Under the pieces are notes generated by a model. It did not search any database. It saw nothing but the letters and a program-made list of their open reading frames with translations, and was not told the origin of the DNA. 61,231 nt of DNA from Deltaproteobacteria bacterium (GTDB lineage: Bacteria; Myxococcota; Myxococcia; Myxococcales; SZAS-1). A program made the translations under genes and the position numbers. The DNA is taken from assembly GCA_018266075.1 (NCBI GenBank), contig JAFEBB010000046.1:1-61231 (forward strand), read 5' to 3'. Shown here one piece after another: positions 25,358 through 33,517 of this stretch (the stretch's first letter is position 1; every line of letters begins with the position of its first letter).

Positions 25358-26445
25358 GCTGGCTGCTCGTCGCGCCGGCGCTGCTGGCGCTGGGTTTCAC
25401 GCTCGTCGCCACGGCGGCGGTGCTCCTCGAGCGCGCGCGCCGACCGAAGCCGCTGCAGAGCTGGCCGCCGCTCCTGGTTCTCCGTCCGTGCGAAGGTGAT
25501 GAGCCCGAGCTGGCCGAGCGCCTTCGCTCCACGCTGCAGACCGGCTACGCGGGCGAGGTGCGGCTCGTGGTGGGACACGGGCCTGCGCTCGGTCGCGTCG
25601 CAGTCGAGGCCACGTTCATCGCGAGCCCGCCGTCCATCGACAACGTCAATCGAAAGGCCTGGCACCTCGCGAGCGCGTTGGACGCCGTGCCGCCGCGCGG
25701 AAGCGAGCTGGTGCTCGCCATCGACGCGGACGTGCACGTCACGCGCGCTCTCCTCGAAGCATTGGCGAGCGCCACCCAAGCACGTGGCGTGGTCGCCGCG
25801 TTCGCGCCGCCGGTGCAGCACGGTCGACCGCTCGCAGCGCGCCTGGCCGACGCCGCACTCGCGGGTTCGCCGCACGCCTTTCTCTCGCTGGCCGCCCTCG
25901 CGCGCCTGACGAACTCCACGCCGCCGATGGTGGGATGCGCGATCGCGGTCCGACCCGATGCGCTGAACGCGATAGGCGGATTCCGCGCGGTGCTCCGAGC
26001 GATCGGTGACGACCTGGCCCTGGCTTCGGCGCTGTCGACCCAAGGCCGCGTGGCCGTGGCCTGGGCTCTGGCCGACTGCCGCGACCCGAACCAAGGGGCC
26101 AGCTCGCTGGTCGCGCAGCTCTCACGCTGGATTCGCGTTGCCACGGCGCATCGGCCGCATCTCATGTGGACCTACGCGCTGCTCATCGCACCGCTGCCGT
26201 TGGCCGCGCTGTCGCTCGTGGTGACGCCCTGGGTATCCGTCGCACTCCTGGCGAGCCGGGCGGTGCTCGCAGCAGTCCAGCGCGCGCTGCTCTACGGCGG
26301 GGTCAGCGCGGCACTTTGGGATCCACTCCTCGCCGAGGTGACGTGGTGGGCGGCGATGCTCGGCGCGCTGGGCACACGCGCCGTGAGCTGGCGCGGGCGG
26401 CGCTATCGCATCCATCGAGGCGGCGCGCTCGAGGATGCCTCGTGA
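25354..26445 (+). CDS. Family-2 glycosyltransferase of the carotenoid operon (CruC/HpnI-like)
   Basis: 363 residues, ATGA-coupled to crtC. An N-terminal membrane helix (LLVAPALLALGFTLVATAAV) is followed by a GT2/GT21 catalytic domain: PPLLVLRPCEGDEPELAERL, IDADVHVTRALLEAL (DxD-like), and the ceramide-glucosyltransferase-type C-terminal Q-x-x-R-W motif (AQLSRWIRVA). Two or three helices end the protein. Its place after crtC suggests transfer of a sugar to the 1-hydroxyl of the carotenoid, as CruC does on hydroxychlorobactene. The acceptor is inferred from context. Confidence 0.8.
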   Translation: MSWLLVAPALLALGFTLVATAAVLLERARRPKPLQSWPPLLVLRPCEGDEPELAERLRSTLQTGYAGEVRLVVGHGPALGRVAVEATFIASPPSIDNVNRKAWHLASALDAVPPRGSELVLAIDADVHVTRALLEALASATQARGVVAAFAPPVQHGRPLAARLADAALAGSPHAFLSLAALARLTNSTPPMVGCAIAVRPDALNAIGGFRAVLRAIGDDLALASALSTQGRVAVAWALADCRDPNQGASSLVAQLSRWIRVATAHRPHLMWTYALLIAPLPLAALSLVVTPWVSVALLASRAVLAAVQRALLYGGVSAALWDPLLAEVTWWAAMLGALGTRAVSWRGRRYRIHRGGALEDAS

Positions 26446-27140
26446 TCCCGGACGCGTGGTTCCGCTGGGCCTTCGCGCTCTACGCCCGACGCCTCCTCGC
26501 ACGGCACGCGGCGATCGTGCGTCGGCGCGGCGTCTTGCCCAAGCGCGGTGAGCGCGTGCTCTACCTCGTCAACCACTCGAGCTGGTGGGACGCGCTGGTG
26601 GTCGTTCTGCTCTCGCGCGAGATCGGCGGCGATCAGCTGGCCTTGATGGGCGAGGCCGGGCTGCGGCAATTCCCGTTCTTTGGGCGGCTGGGCGCGCTGT
26701 CGGTTCCGGCATCGCGGGGCCCGCGCGAGGTGCTTCGCTTGTTTCGCCAGGTCCGCGCGCGCGTCGATGCCGGAGCCCAGGTCTGGATGTTTCCCCAAGG
26801 CGAGCAGCGGCACCCGGACGTGCAGCCGCTCGGCTTCGAGCGGGGCGCCGACGTGCTCGCCCGGACGCTCGCGCCGTGCCGCGTGGTGCCGATTGCGCTG
26901 CGGTGGGAGACGTGGCGTTGGCAGCACCCGGAGCTTCTGGTGTCGATCGGTGAGCCGCTCGAGGTGGCGGGCGATCTGAAGCCGGGCGCACTCGAGGAGC
27001 TTCTCGCGCGCGAAGTCTCCACGTTGCGGTCCGACTGCATCGCTCAGAGGACGGACAATTTTGCGACCTGGATTCGCGGCCGCTCGAGCGTGAGCGATGT
27101 GTGGCTCGCGGCGAAGTCCACGGTCCAGGAGCGGGGTTGA
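26442..27140 (+). CDS. PlsC-type acyltransferase of the carotenoid operon (CruD-like)
   Basis: 232 residues from a GTG overlapping the previous stop. The catalytic motif NHSSWWD (NH-x4-D) is present. The glycerol-3-phosphate-type second motif is altered to FPQGEQRHPD rather than FPEGTRS, in line with a different acceptor. As last gene of the operon after the glycosyltransferase, it probably esterifies the carotenoid sugar with a fatty acid, giving carotenoid glycoside esters like those of myxobacteria and green sulfur bacteria. Confidence 0.8.
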   Translation: MIPDAWFRWAFALYARRLLARHAAIVRRRGVLPKRGERVLYLVNHSSWWDALVVVLLSREIGGDQLALMGEAGLRQFPFFGRLGALSVPASRGPREVLRLFRQVRARVDAGAQVWMFPQGEQRHPDVQPLGFERGADVLARTLAPCRVVPIALRWETWRWQHPELLVSIGEPLEVAGDLKPGALEELLAREVSTLRSDCIAQRTDNFATWIRGRSSVSDVWLAAKSTVQERG

Positions 27141-27142
27141 GC

Positions 27143-27727
27143 ATGGTCGCGAAGGAAGTACAGCGCGTGCAGATCGAGCGAAGGGCGGAGCTGCGCTCTT
27201 GGCTCAAGAAGCACCATGCGCAGAACGAAGGCATCTGGCTGGTTAGCTTCAAGAAGGCGGTGCCCAAGAAGCACGTGCCGCACGAGGCGATCATCGAGGA
27301 GGCGCTCTGCTTCGGCTGGATCGACAGCGTCCCTCGCAGCCTCGACGACGAGCGTTGGATGATTCGTCTCTCGCCGCGCAAGCGCGGGAGCGCCTGGTCC
27401 AAGGCGAACCGAGCGCGTGCCGAAGCACTGATTCGCGCAGGGAGGATGACTGCTGCGGGGCGAGAGAAGATCGAGGCCGCCAAGGCCGACGGCTCTTGGG
27501 ACTTCCTCGTCGATGTTCAGCGCAACGTGGTGCCGCCGGATCTCGCGGCAGCGCTCGAGGCGCATCCGCCCGCGCGCGATCGGTTCGACGCGTTCCCGCC
27601 GTCGTCAAAGCGAATCATTCTGGAGTGGATCAAGCAGGCGAAGAAGCCCGAGACGCGAGCGAAGCGCGTTCTCGAAACGGCCCTGAAGGCGGCGAAGAAC
27701 ATCCGCGCCAACCACTACCGGCAGTAA
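27143..27727 (+). CDS. YdeI/OmpD-associated-family protein
   Basis: 194 residues, starting two bases after the acyltransferase stop and possibly read through from the crt operon. The family core is clear: HHAQNEGIWLVSFKK, EEALCFGWIDSVPRSLDDE, IRLSPRKRGSAWSKANRAR and the C-terminal basic ETALKAAKNIRANHYRQ. The biochemical role of this widespread family is not settled; it is cytoplasmic. It is followed by a convergent lipocalin gene. Confidence 0.85.
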   Translation: MVAKEVQRVQIERRAELRSWLKKHHAQNEGIWLVSFKKAVPKKHVPHEAIIEEALCFGWIDSVPRSLDDERWMIRLSPRKRGSAWSKANRARAEALIRAGRMTAAGREKIEAAKADGSWDFLVDVQRNVVPPDLAAALEAHPPARDRFDAFPPSSKRIILEWIKQAKKPETRAKRVLETALKAAKNIRANHYRQ

Positions 27728-27731
27728 AGCC

Positions 27732-28211
27732 TTAGTTGCGAGGCACCCTCTCCAGCGCTGCCGTATCGAAGCCGAGCTCCTGCAGCCGGGCGACGAGCCG
27801 CGCATAGGTGGCTTCATCGAGGGTTGGTGCGCGCGCGAGGATCCACGCGTGCTTGCGATCGGGGTCGCCAACCAGCGCCCAGCTGTAGTCGGGCGCGAGC
27901 TCGAGCACCCAGTAGTCGCCCTTGAACGGCCAGAAGAACTGCACCTTCAGCTTGGCGGGCTCGGACGTATCCGGCGGCCAGGCCTCGCCGCGGATCTCGC
28001 TGATCTTCCCATCCTTAACACACCGGTTAATGACCACGACGTGCCTATCAGGCTGCGGCACATAGGTGGCGGTCACGCCCGTACAGCCGCGCTCGAAGAA
28101 CGAAGGCATTCGAGCGATCTCGTGCCAGGTGCCTGCGTAGCGGGCCAGGTCGAGCTGCGGCACGACTGGCGGTGCGGTCGCGAGGGCGAGGGCGATCAGC
28201 ATGGTCTTCAT
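27732..28211 (-). CDS. Bacterial lipocalin
   Basis: 159 residues. A short signal peptide (MKTMLIALALATAPPV) precedes the lipocalin signature LARYAGTWHEIARMPSFFE and VVINRCVKDGKISEIRGEAW, with the closing KHAWILARAPTLDE. There is no lipobox, so unlike E. coli Blc it should be periplasmic rather than lipid-anchored. It binds small hydrophobic ligands or lysophospholipids in this family. The start overlaps the stop of the upstream Rieske oxygenase gene, so both belong to one operon. Confidence 0.88.
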   Translation of the reverse strand: MKTMLIALALATAPPVVPQLDLARYAGTWHEIARMPSFFERGCTGVTATYVPQPDRHVVVINRCVKDGKISEIRGEAWPPDTSEPAKLKVQFFWPFKGDYWVLELAPDYSWALVGDPDRKHAWILARAPTLDEATYARLVARLQELGFDTAALERVPRN

Positions 28212-29212
28212 GGCACGGCCTCCGCGCTGGGCGCCAAGCGGAGCGAAGGCTTGCGCGAATCGACAGCACTCGGCCGGAGCACGTCGAAGTAGAAGCGGCG
28301 AAAGCGAAGCGTCGCGCGATCGGTGGCGACGCTTCGCTCCTCGGCGGGCTCGGGCACCTCGGGCGGCTGGCTCGATTCCACGATGGCCTGGTCCTCCTGG
28401 ACGATGATCCGGCTGAACTCGTCGAAGAGCCGCACCAGCGGATTGAAGCGACCGAAGTTGCGCGTGCTGTTCACGACCATCCGGGTGCGCGCCGCAGAGA
28501 TGGGCACGCACCAGACCCGCAGGGTGAGCTTGCGCTGACCGCCAATGGGGATGTGCAGCGACATGCCGTTGGGTCGGGTGAACTCGAGCGTGGCGCCGCT
28601 CTCGCGGCCGTCCATGGCCCAGTGGGTGCGGAAGCCGGTGGGCGTGTCCTCCACCGAGATGTCCATCTTCGAGTCGTCGCGGAGCTGCGCCCGCAGCTGG
28701 CGCCCGATGGTGCGGCGGTGCACCCAGGGCAGGTGCGGCGAGTCGAGCATGTTCTCCATGGCGCGCGTCCAGTGGCAGGACCAGTCGCGCACCAGGAACC
28801 AGCGCCGGTGATCGCGCGCCTCGAGCTCGGGGGGCACCTGCGGCTCATCCGGCGCGTCCGCCCCGAGCGAGGTGCGCACCCAGATGAGCCCGCCGCGCTC
28901 GCGCACCGGAAGGGCAGTTGCAAAAAGTCGTTCCCGCTTGGCATCGGGGTTCAGGGGCACGGTCGCGCATGCGCCGCCGGTCTGAAAGCGCCAGCCGTGA
29001 AACGGGCACTCCAAACAGCCGTCTGACGCGACCTTTCCGAGCGACAGCGCCACGCCTCGGTGCGGACATCGATCGAGCAGCGCGCCCACTCCGCCCTGCC
29101 CGCCGCGGAACAGCGCGACTCGCTCGCCTGCCAGCTCCACGGAGATGGGCTTCTTCTGGAGGCGAGCCGCGCGCTCCACGGGCGTCCAGACGTTGGCAAA
29201 ACCTTCGAACAT
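28208..29212 (-). CDS. Rieske non-haem iron oxygenase, alpha-subunit type
   Basis: 334 residues from MFEGFANVWTPVERAARL. The Rieske cluster is CPHRGVALSLGK followed by CLECPFHGWRF (CxH, CxxH). The mononuclear iron site reads ENMLDSPHLPWVH, with the usual Asp, His and His. The single-subunit form resembles PaO/VanA-type monooxygenases or demethylases acting on hydrophobic substrates. It needs a separate reductase; none is adjacent. ATGA overlap with the lipocalin gene suggests a shared hydrophobic substrate or product. The substrate is unknown. Confidence 0.85.
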   Translation of the reverse strand: MFEGFANVWTPVERAARLQKKPISVELAGERVALFRGGQGGVGALLDRCPHRGVALSLGKVASDGCLECPFHGWRFQTGGACATVPLNPDAKRERLFATALPVRERGGLIWVRTSLGADAPDEPQVPPELEARDHRRWFLVRDWSCHWTRAMENMLDSPHLPWVHRRTIGRQLRAQLRDDSKMDISVEDTPTGFRTHWAMDGRESGATLEFTRPNGMSLHIPIGGQRKLTLRVWCVPISAARTRMVVNSTRNFGRFNPLVRLFDEFSRIIVQEDQAIVESSQPPEVPEPAEERSVATDRATLRFRRFYFDVLRPSAVDSRKPSLRLAPSAEAVP

Positions 29213-29276
29213 GCGCGTGCTCCGATTTCTCCTCATTGGATGAACGACCGGAGCGATCGTCTCCCGCGAACGCCTC

Positions 29277-29304
29277 GCGAAACTTCCGGCCGGCTGGCGC
29301 ATCC
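29277..29304 (+). promoter_or_regulatory. ECF-type promoter motif II upstream of the lipoprotein hydrolase
   Basis: GCGAAACTTCCGG then CCGGCTGGCGCATCC, followed by AA. 26 of 28 bases equal the copy before ECF2 (17311-17338). AACTT, 16 bases, TCCAA is a good RpoE-like promoter and lies 36 bases before the ATG at 29341. Confidence 0.7.
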
Positions 29305-29340
29305 AAGGCAGCCGGCTACACTTTCAGGCCAAGGAACCCC

Positions 29341-30549
29341 ATGCGACCCACTGTCCTTGCGCTGGCCAGCCTCCTCGTCGCCTGCGGAAGCTCCGCGCCA
29401 ACTTCGGGCTCGACTGGCACGACGGCAAGTTCGGGTGGTGCGACGAACTCGAATTCTGCGTCGAGCTCGAGTGGATCGTCGGGCGACTCGGGGGCTGCAG
29501 CCAGTTCGACTGCCTCCTCGATGGGCACGTCAAGCGGGTCCTCGGCCAGCAGCGACGGAAGCAGCTCCAGCACAGGCTCGACTGGCAGCGCCTCATCGAC
29601 CAGCAGCTCGAGCGGCTCCACCGCCAGCAGCGGGAGCGGCTCGAGCACGGGTACATCGGGAGCGCCCGATCCGGCGATCGACGGGCCCTATTCCATCGGC
29701 ACCTTGAGCGACTCGTACTCCGTCTCGGGCGAGAGCTCGGCGATCCCGGTGACCGCCACCTATCCCGTGAGCGGCCCGACCGCCGGACCGTTTCCAGTGG
29801 TGGTCATCGCGCACGGCTTCCAGATTCCGGCATCCGCGTACGACGGCTACGCGCACCGGCTGGCGACGTTTGGCTACGTGGCGCTCAATGCCGACTATCC
29901 CGCTTCATTGTTCTCGCCCAACCACGCGCAGGCCGCGCTCGATGTGCTCGGCGCGCTCGACTGGGCCTCGGCGCAGAACGCGAGCCAGACCAGCCCGCTG
30001 GCGGGTCTCGTCGACGTGCAGAACGCGGGGATCACCGGTCACTCGCTGGGCGGCAAGCTCTCCATCCTCGCCGCGGCCGAGGACACGCGGGTCAAGGCGG
30101 TGATCGCGCTCGATCCCGTCGACGACGCGAGCAACTGTTCGCCCGCCGCGTGCCCGTCGGCAGCGAGCCGCATGCCGCTCGCCGTGCCCACCGGCTTCCT
30201 GGGTGAGACGCTCGACGAGCAAGCCGGGTTCGGCGGCCAGGCCTGCGCGCCCGCGAATGAGAATTTTCAGTCGCTCTACGCGCTGGCCAGCACGCCGAGC
30301 CTCGAAGTGGACGTGCTTGGTGCGGACCACATGAGCTTCCTCGACTCCACGAGCGGCTGCCTGGTGTGCGGCTTCTGCCAGACCGCGACCGCACCGCAGC
30401 AGCAGGTGATCGAGCTCTCCCGCGCGATGGTGGCGGCGTTCTACGAGCGCTACCTCCGCGGCGACACGCGCTATGACGACTACCTCGTGGGAGCGACCGC
30501 CCAGCAGCGGTACGTGGCCACGAGCCAAGCCAGCATCGCCGCGAAGTGA
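29341..30549 (+). CDS. Lipoprotein alpha/beta hydrolase with long Ser-rich linker
   Basis: 402 residues. Lipoprotein signal MRPTVLALASLLVACGSS (lipobox LVAC, Cys15). Residues about 17-110 are a low-complexity Ser/Gly/Thr/Ala linker. The catalytic domain, about 115-400, is an alpha/beta hydrolase of the cutinase/PET-hydrolase/chlorophyllase type: VVVIAHGFQIPASAYDGYAH (oxyanion region), the nucleophile elbow GHSLGG, IALDPVDDAS (Asp) and VLGADHMSFLD (His). It should be surface-exposed and cleave esters. Motif II upstream ties it to the ECF2 stress response. Confidence 0.85.
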   Translation: MRPTVLALASLLVACGSSAPTSGSTGTTASSGGATNSNSASSSSGSSGDSGAAASSTASSMGTSSGSSASSDGSSSSTGSTGSASSTSSSSGSTASSGSGSSTGTSGAPDPAIDGPYSIGTLSDSYSVSGESSAIPVTATYPVSGPTAGPFPVVVIAHGFQIPASAYDGYAHRLATFGYVALNADYPASLFSPNHAQAALDVLGALDWASAQNASQTSPLAGLVDVQNAGITGHSLGGKLSILAAAEDTRVKAVIALDPVDDASNCSPAACPSAASRMPLAVPTGFLGETLDEQAGFGGQACAPANENFQSLYALASTPSLEVDVLGADHMSFLDSTSGCLVCGFCQTATAPQQQVIELSRAMVAAFYERYLRGDTRYDDYLVGATAQQRYVATSQASIAAK

Positions 30550-30565
30550 CGCGCCCAAAAAATCT

Positions 30566-30662
30566 GGGCCCGCCCCGCGCGAACGCGGGAGCGGGCCCAA
30601 TTCACGACCGGTCAGAACCGGTCTCGCAACACAGCTCCGGAAACGGAGCGCTTCAACGTTGA
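30566..30662 (+). other. Row of strong hairpins downstream of the hydrolase gene
   Basis: Four consecutive inverted repeats. A 14-pair stem lies at 30566-30598 (GGGCCCGC with GCGGGCCC, inner CCCGCG/CGCGGG, CGAA loop, one bulge). Next come GACCGGT-CAGA-ACCGGTC (30606-30623), GCTCCG-GAAA-CGGAGC with a GNRA loop (30634-30649), and the palindrome TCAACGTTGA (30653-30662). The first may end the hydrolase transcript, although no T-run follows. The series could be a structured RNA or the leader of the hsp20 gene. Confidence 0.5.
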
Positions 30663-30797
30663 GCTGTCAGCGGATTCGGCGTCTATCCCGCCTCCTTTCC
30701 CCAGGGCCGCTGCGCGGCACCCGAGCCCTGCGACGCAGGTGCGTGCGTCGCTTCTCACCGGCCAAAACAGCGAGCCCCGCGGTGCATTCCCACGCGC

Positions 30798-30825
30798 TTG
30801 ACAGGTCGAAAAGCGGATCTACGTG
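30798..30825 (+). promoter_or_regulatory. Likely promoter of the hsp20 gene
   Basis: TTGACA at 30798-30803 and TACGTG at 30820-30825 with a 16-base spacer, about 40 bases upstream of the hsp20 ATG. A preceding C (CTTGACA) also fits a heat-shock sigma -35. No other good promoter lies between the hairpins and the gene. Confidence 0.4.
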
Positions 30826-30864
30826 ATGGCCCGGGCGCTCCGAATGCCCAGACAAAAGGAGAAC

Positions 30865-31344
30865 ATGGACATGCTCAACGTGACGAAGTCGCAGACCAAC
30901 GGAATCCCCGCGCGCGTGCCTGCGCTCTCTGAGGAGCTCGAGGCGTTTTCGCCGAGTCTGAGGGAGCTGTGGACGATCTTCGACCAGCCCTTTGCGTTCC
31001 AGCAGCTGGGCCAGGCCTGGGCGCCCATGGATGTGGCGGAGACCGCCGACGCGCTCGTGCTTCGGCTGGATCTTCCAGGACACGACCCGCAGCAGATCCA
31101 GGTTTCGGTCGAAGGCAGCACGCTGAGCGTCCATTCGGAGGCCCCACGGGAGACGCACGGCTCGGGGGAGCGGGTGCTGCATCGCGAGCGGCGCAGGACC
31201 GCGGTCTCGCGTTCCTTCGAGGTGCCGCCCGAGTTCGACCCCGGGAAGGTGGAGGCCCAATTCACCCACGGGACGCTCACGCTCACGGTTCCTCGCCGCG
31301 CGGAGCACAAGCCGCGCACCATCGAGGTGAAGGTCAAGGGCTAG
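30865..31344 (+). CDS. Hsp20-family small heat-shock protein
   Basis: 159 residues from the ATG behind AAAGGAGAAC; an earlier in-frame ATG at 30823 lacks a ribosome site. The alpha-crystallin domain spans about residues 52-155: APMDVAETADALVLRLDLPG, VSVEGSTLSVHSEAP, VSRSFEVPPEFDPGKVEAQF, then THGTLTLTVPRR. It is an ATP-independent cytosolic holdase. It is the first of a run of three stress-type genes in the same direction, followed by a small zinc-type protein and a membrane-anchored Hsp20. Confidence 0.92.
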   Translation: MDMLNVTKSQTNGIPARVPALSEELEAFSPSLRELWTIFDQPFAFQQLGQAWAPMDVAETADALVLRLDLPGHDPQQIQVSVEGSTLSVHSEAPRETHGSGERVLHRERRRTAVSRSFEVPPEFDPGKVEAQFTHGTLTLTVPRRAEHKPRTIEVKVKG

Positions 31345-31409
31345 GCGAAGCGGGAGCTCCTGCCGTGCGGCACTTCTTCGCCGCACGGCGCCCCGTTGGA
31401 GCCGCGACG

Positions 31410-31610
31410 ATGAAATCGCTCGAGTTCGACCTGGCACTCACCTGCCCGCTCTGCGGCTGGTGTGCGCGCTCGCGAGCGCCGATGTTCGGCCACGCTGCCG
31501 ACGGCGTGGCCAGCATGCTCGAAGAGCACATCGATGCTCAGCACGGAAGAAGCTCCGAGTCCTCAGCCGGCTCGCAACGAGCTTCGCGTCGGAGCGCTGC
31601 GGACGGCTAG
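31410..31610 (+). CDS. Small Cys/His zinc-finger-like protein
   Basis: 66 residues, ATG behind GGAGCCGCGACG. LTCPLCGWCARSRAP, then a helix ending MLEEHIDAQHG, gives a CxxC...HxxxH arrangement like a C2H2 zinc finger. The tail is Ser/Arg-rich and probably disordered. It sits between two Hsp20 genes, 65 bases after the first and 88 before the second. Function is unknown; nucleic-acid binding or a role with the chaperones are both possible. Confidence 0.55.
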   Translation: MKSLEFDLALTCPLCGWCARSRAPMFGHAADGVASMLEEHIDAQHGRSSESSAGSQRASRRSAADG

Positions 31611-31698
31611 ACGCAGTTCTTGTCGGAGAGGCCGAGGGCGTTCCCGGCACGAGACTCCGCTGGCGAAATGGAACGCCGATGAGAGGAGGCCAACGCAC

Positions 31699-32319
31699 AT
31701 GAATTCGATGCTCGGGCGTCCGTGGGCGCTGCTTGCGATGTCCCTCGTCGTGCTGACCGGAATGGTCGCCGAAGGCGTCGCGGTGGCACGCGTGTACCAG
31801 GTGCTGCTGAGACGAGCCTCAGCCAGCGGGGCACCCCCTGCGCTCGCCGACCCGCGGAACCTCGCGAGCCAAACCGACGCCGCAGACGACCCGCCTTGGC
31901 CGGCTCCAACCTTCGCCTTCCACGGCGATCCCTTCGCCGAGATGGAACGGATGCAGCGACAGATGGAACGGCAGATGCGCGGCATGTGGACTGCGCAGGC
32001 TTCCTTCGGCCGTCCACCTCCGCTCCATCTCAGTGAGCAGTCCGATCGCTACGTGCTCACCGTCCAGGTGCCGGACGAGAAGGACGCCCAGGTGCGCGTC
32101 GATGCGGAAGCGCATCAGGTCACGCTGCGCATCGAGCGGCAGACGTCCAGCGGTCCGGATGGCGACGCCAATCGGCGCGCGACCTCGAGCCTGGCCTCGA
32201 CCCAGTCTCTGCGATTGGCGCACGCCGTCGACGCGGACCACGTGACCATCGAGCGCAGCGGCGACACGATGACCATCAACCTGCCCAAGCTCCATGAGAC
32301 CCGGGGCACCGTCATCTGA
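31699..32319 (+). CDS. Membrane-anchored Hsp20-like protein
   Basis: 206 residues, ATG behind GAGGAGG. The N-terminus is one membrane helix (LLAMSLVVLTGMVAEGVAVA) without an obvious cleavage site. A Pro/Ala-rich linker and a Met/Arg/Gln-rich helix (MERMQRQMERQMRGMW) follow. Then comes an alpha-crystallin-like beta domain: LHLSEQSDRYVLTVQVPDE, QVTLRIERQTSSG, LRLAHAVDADHVTIERSGD, TMTINLPK. It should face the periplasm or cytoplasm while tethered to the inner membrane. This is an unusual form of small heat-shock protein. Confidence 0.75.
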   Translation: MNSMLGRPWALLAMSLVVLTGMVAEGVAVARVYQVLLRRASASGAPPALADPRNLASQTDAADDPPWPAPTFAFHGDPFAEMERMQRQMERQMRGMWTAQASFGRPPPLHLSEQSDRYVLTVQVPDEKDAQVRVDAEAHQVTLRIERQTSSGPDGDANRRATSSLASTQSLRLAHAVDADHVTIERSGDTMTINLPKLHETRGTVI

Positions 32320-32367
32320 GCGGGTCCACGTGATCGGCCAGGCTCGGGCAGCAAGAGCTGGGACGGG

Positions 32368-33036
32368 TCACGTGTTGGCGACCCGGAGCCTCGGCGCATT
32401 CGGGAGCTCGGCGTGGCCATCGTCGTTGTCGGCGAGCAGGTGCGCCATGCGCTCGCGCTTCACCGCGAGGTAGCGCGCCGAGTACGGATTGGCCGGCACC
32501 ACCACGGGCAAGCGACCCACGACCTTCACGCCCAGCGCCGTGAGCTTCTCGAGCTTGTCCGGGTTGTTGGTCAGGAGCTTCACGCTCTTCACGCCCAGGT
32601 GCTCGAGCATCGCCGCGGCCGCGTCGTAGCTGCGGCCCTCCACGGGCAGGCCGAGCCGCTCGTTGGCCTCGATCGTGTCCGCGCCCTTCTCCTGGAGCGC
32701 GTATGCGCGGACCTTGTTGATGAGGCCGATGCCTCGCCCTTCCTGACGCAGGTAGATGACCATCCCGCGGCCGGCGCGCTCGATGCTGGCGAGCGCGCTC
32801 TGGAGCTGCTCACGGCAGTCACACTTGAGCGAGCCGAACACCTCGCTGGTGAGACACTCCGAGTGCACCCGCACCGGCAGCCCGACGGCGCCGCGCAGGT
32901 CGCCTTTGATCATCGCGACGTGCTCTCCCGACTCGCCGTCGTAGGTGAACACCACCATCCGGAACATGCCGTGCTGGGTGGGCAGCCGGGTCTCTGCATG
33001 GACGGTCAGCTTGCCGCTCGTGATGGGAAGGGCCAT
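32368..33036 (-). CDS. ribA: GTP cyclohydrolase II
   Basis: 222 residues; first step of riboflavin synthesis from GTP. Zinc ligands are in ECLTSEVFGSLKCDCREQLQ; the catalytic region is YLRQEGRGIGLINKVRAY, then LLTNNPDKLEKLTALGVKV. The start MALPITSGKLTVHAE agrees with the family length; there is no fused RibB domain. It stands alone rather than in a rib operon. Upstream on the same strand is tRNA-Pro with its own terminator. Confidence 0.93.
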   Translation of the reverse strand: MALPITSGKLTVHAETRLPTQHGMFRMVVFTYDGESGEHVAMIKGDLRGAVGLPVRVHSECLTSEVFGSLKCDCREQLQSALASIERAGRGMVIYLRQEGRGIGLINKVRAYALQEKGADTIEANERLGLPVEGRSYDAAAAMLEHLGVKSVKLLTNNPDKLEKLTALGVKVVGRLPVVVPANPYSARYLAVKRERMAHLLADNDDGHAELPNAPRLRVANT

Positions 33037-33139
33037 GTCGTGCTCACCTGAGCTGTGGTTCGATGGGTTGGATGCACGAAGGAGCTTGCCGTCGCACCAC
33101 GCGCGGTGACGTGGACGATGCGCGAGCGCGAGCGCGGCC

Positions 33140-33188
33140 CAAAAAACCGAAGGCCTCCCGGATCCGAGCGGATCCGCAGAGGCCTTCA
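33140..33188 (-). terminator. Intrinsic terminator of tRNA-Pro
   Basis: On the minus strand GAAGGCCTC and GAGGCCTTC form the outer stem, with CGGATCCG repeated inside, followed by GGTTTTTTGG. It begins three bases after the CCA end of the tRNA. Confidence 0.8.
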
Positions 33189-33190
33189 AG

Positions 33191-33267
33191 TGGTCGGGGA
33201 GACAGGATTTGAACCTGCGACCCCTTGGTCCCGAACCAAGTGCTCTACCAGACTGAGCCACTCCCCG
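33191..33267 (-). tRNA. tRNA-Pro(CGG)
   Basis: 77 bases including encoded ACCA. The acceptor stem pairs CGGGGAG with CTCCCCG. The anticodon arm is CTTGG-TTCGGGA-CCAAG, so the anticodon is CGG. The T arm carries GTTCAAATC. D arm: GCTCAGTCTGGTAGAGC. Confidence 0.95.
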
Positions 33268-33517
33268 ACACAGACCAAGCCGGCGGTCTTGTACTTTCGG
33301 CCCGGGGGCGTGTCAACCGCGCTGATCAGGCTCCCGCTCGCCTGCCCGCGCCGCCCAAGGGCCCGTCGACTGGCGCGGATCTGAAAGCCCGCCTGCCCCA
33401 CAAAGGCCCGCGCATCCGCCTGGTTGGACGCGCGTTGTAAGCGGACCTGACAAGGGGACGCAACCGATTGACGGTCCGCGTCGATAACCGTGCTCCCGCT
33501 CAGCCGAAGGCCTGCCC

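Noticed and set aside
33191-33267. Prophage or integrative element attached at tRNA-Pro
   Set aside because: No integrase, no repeated tRNA 3' end and no change in composition were seen on either side.
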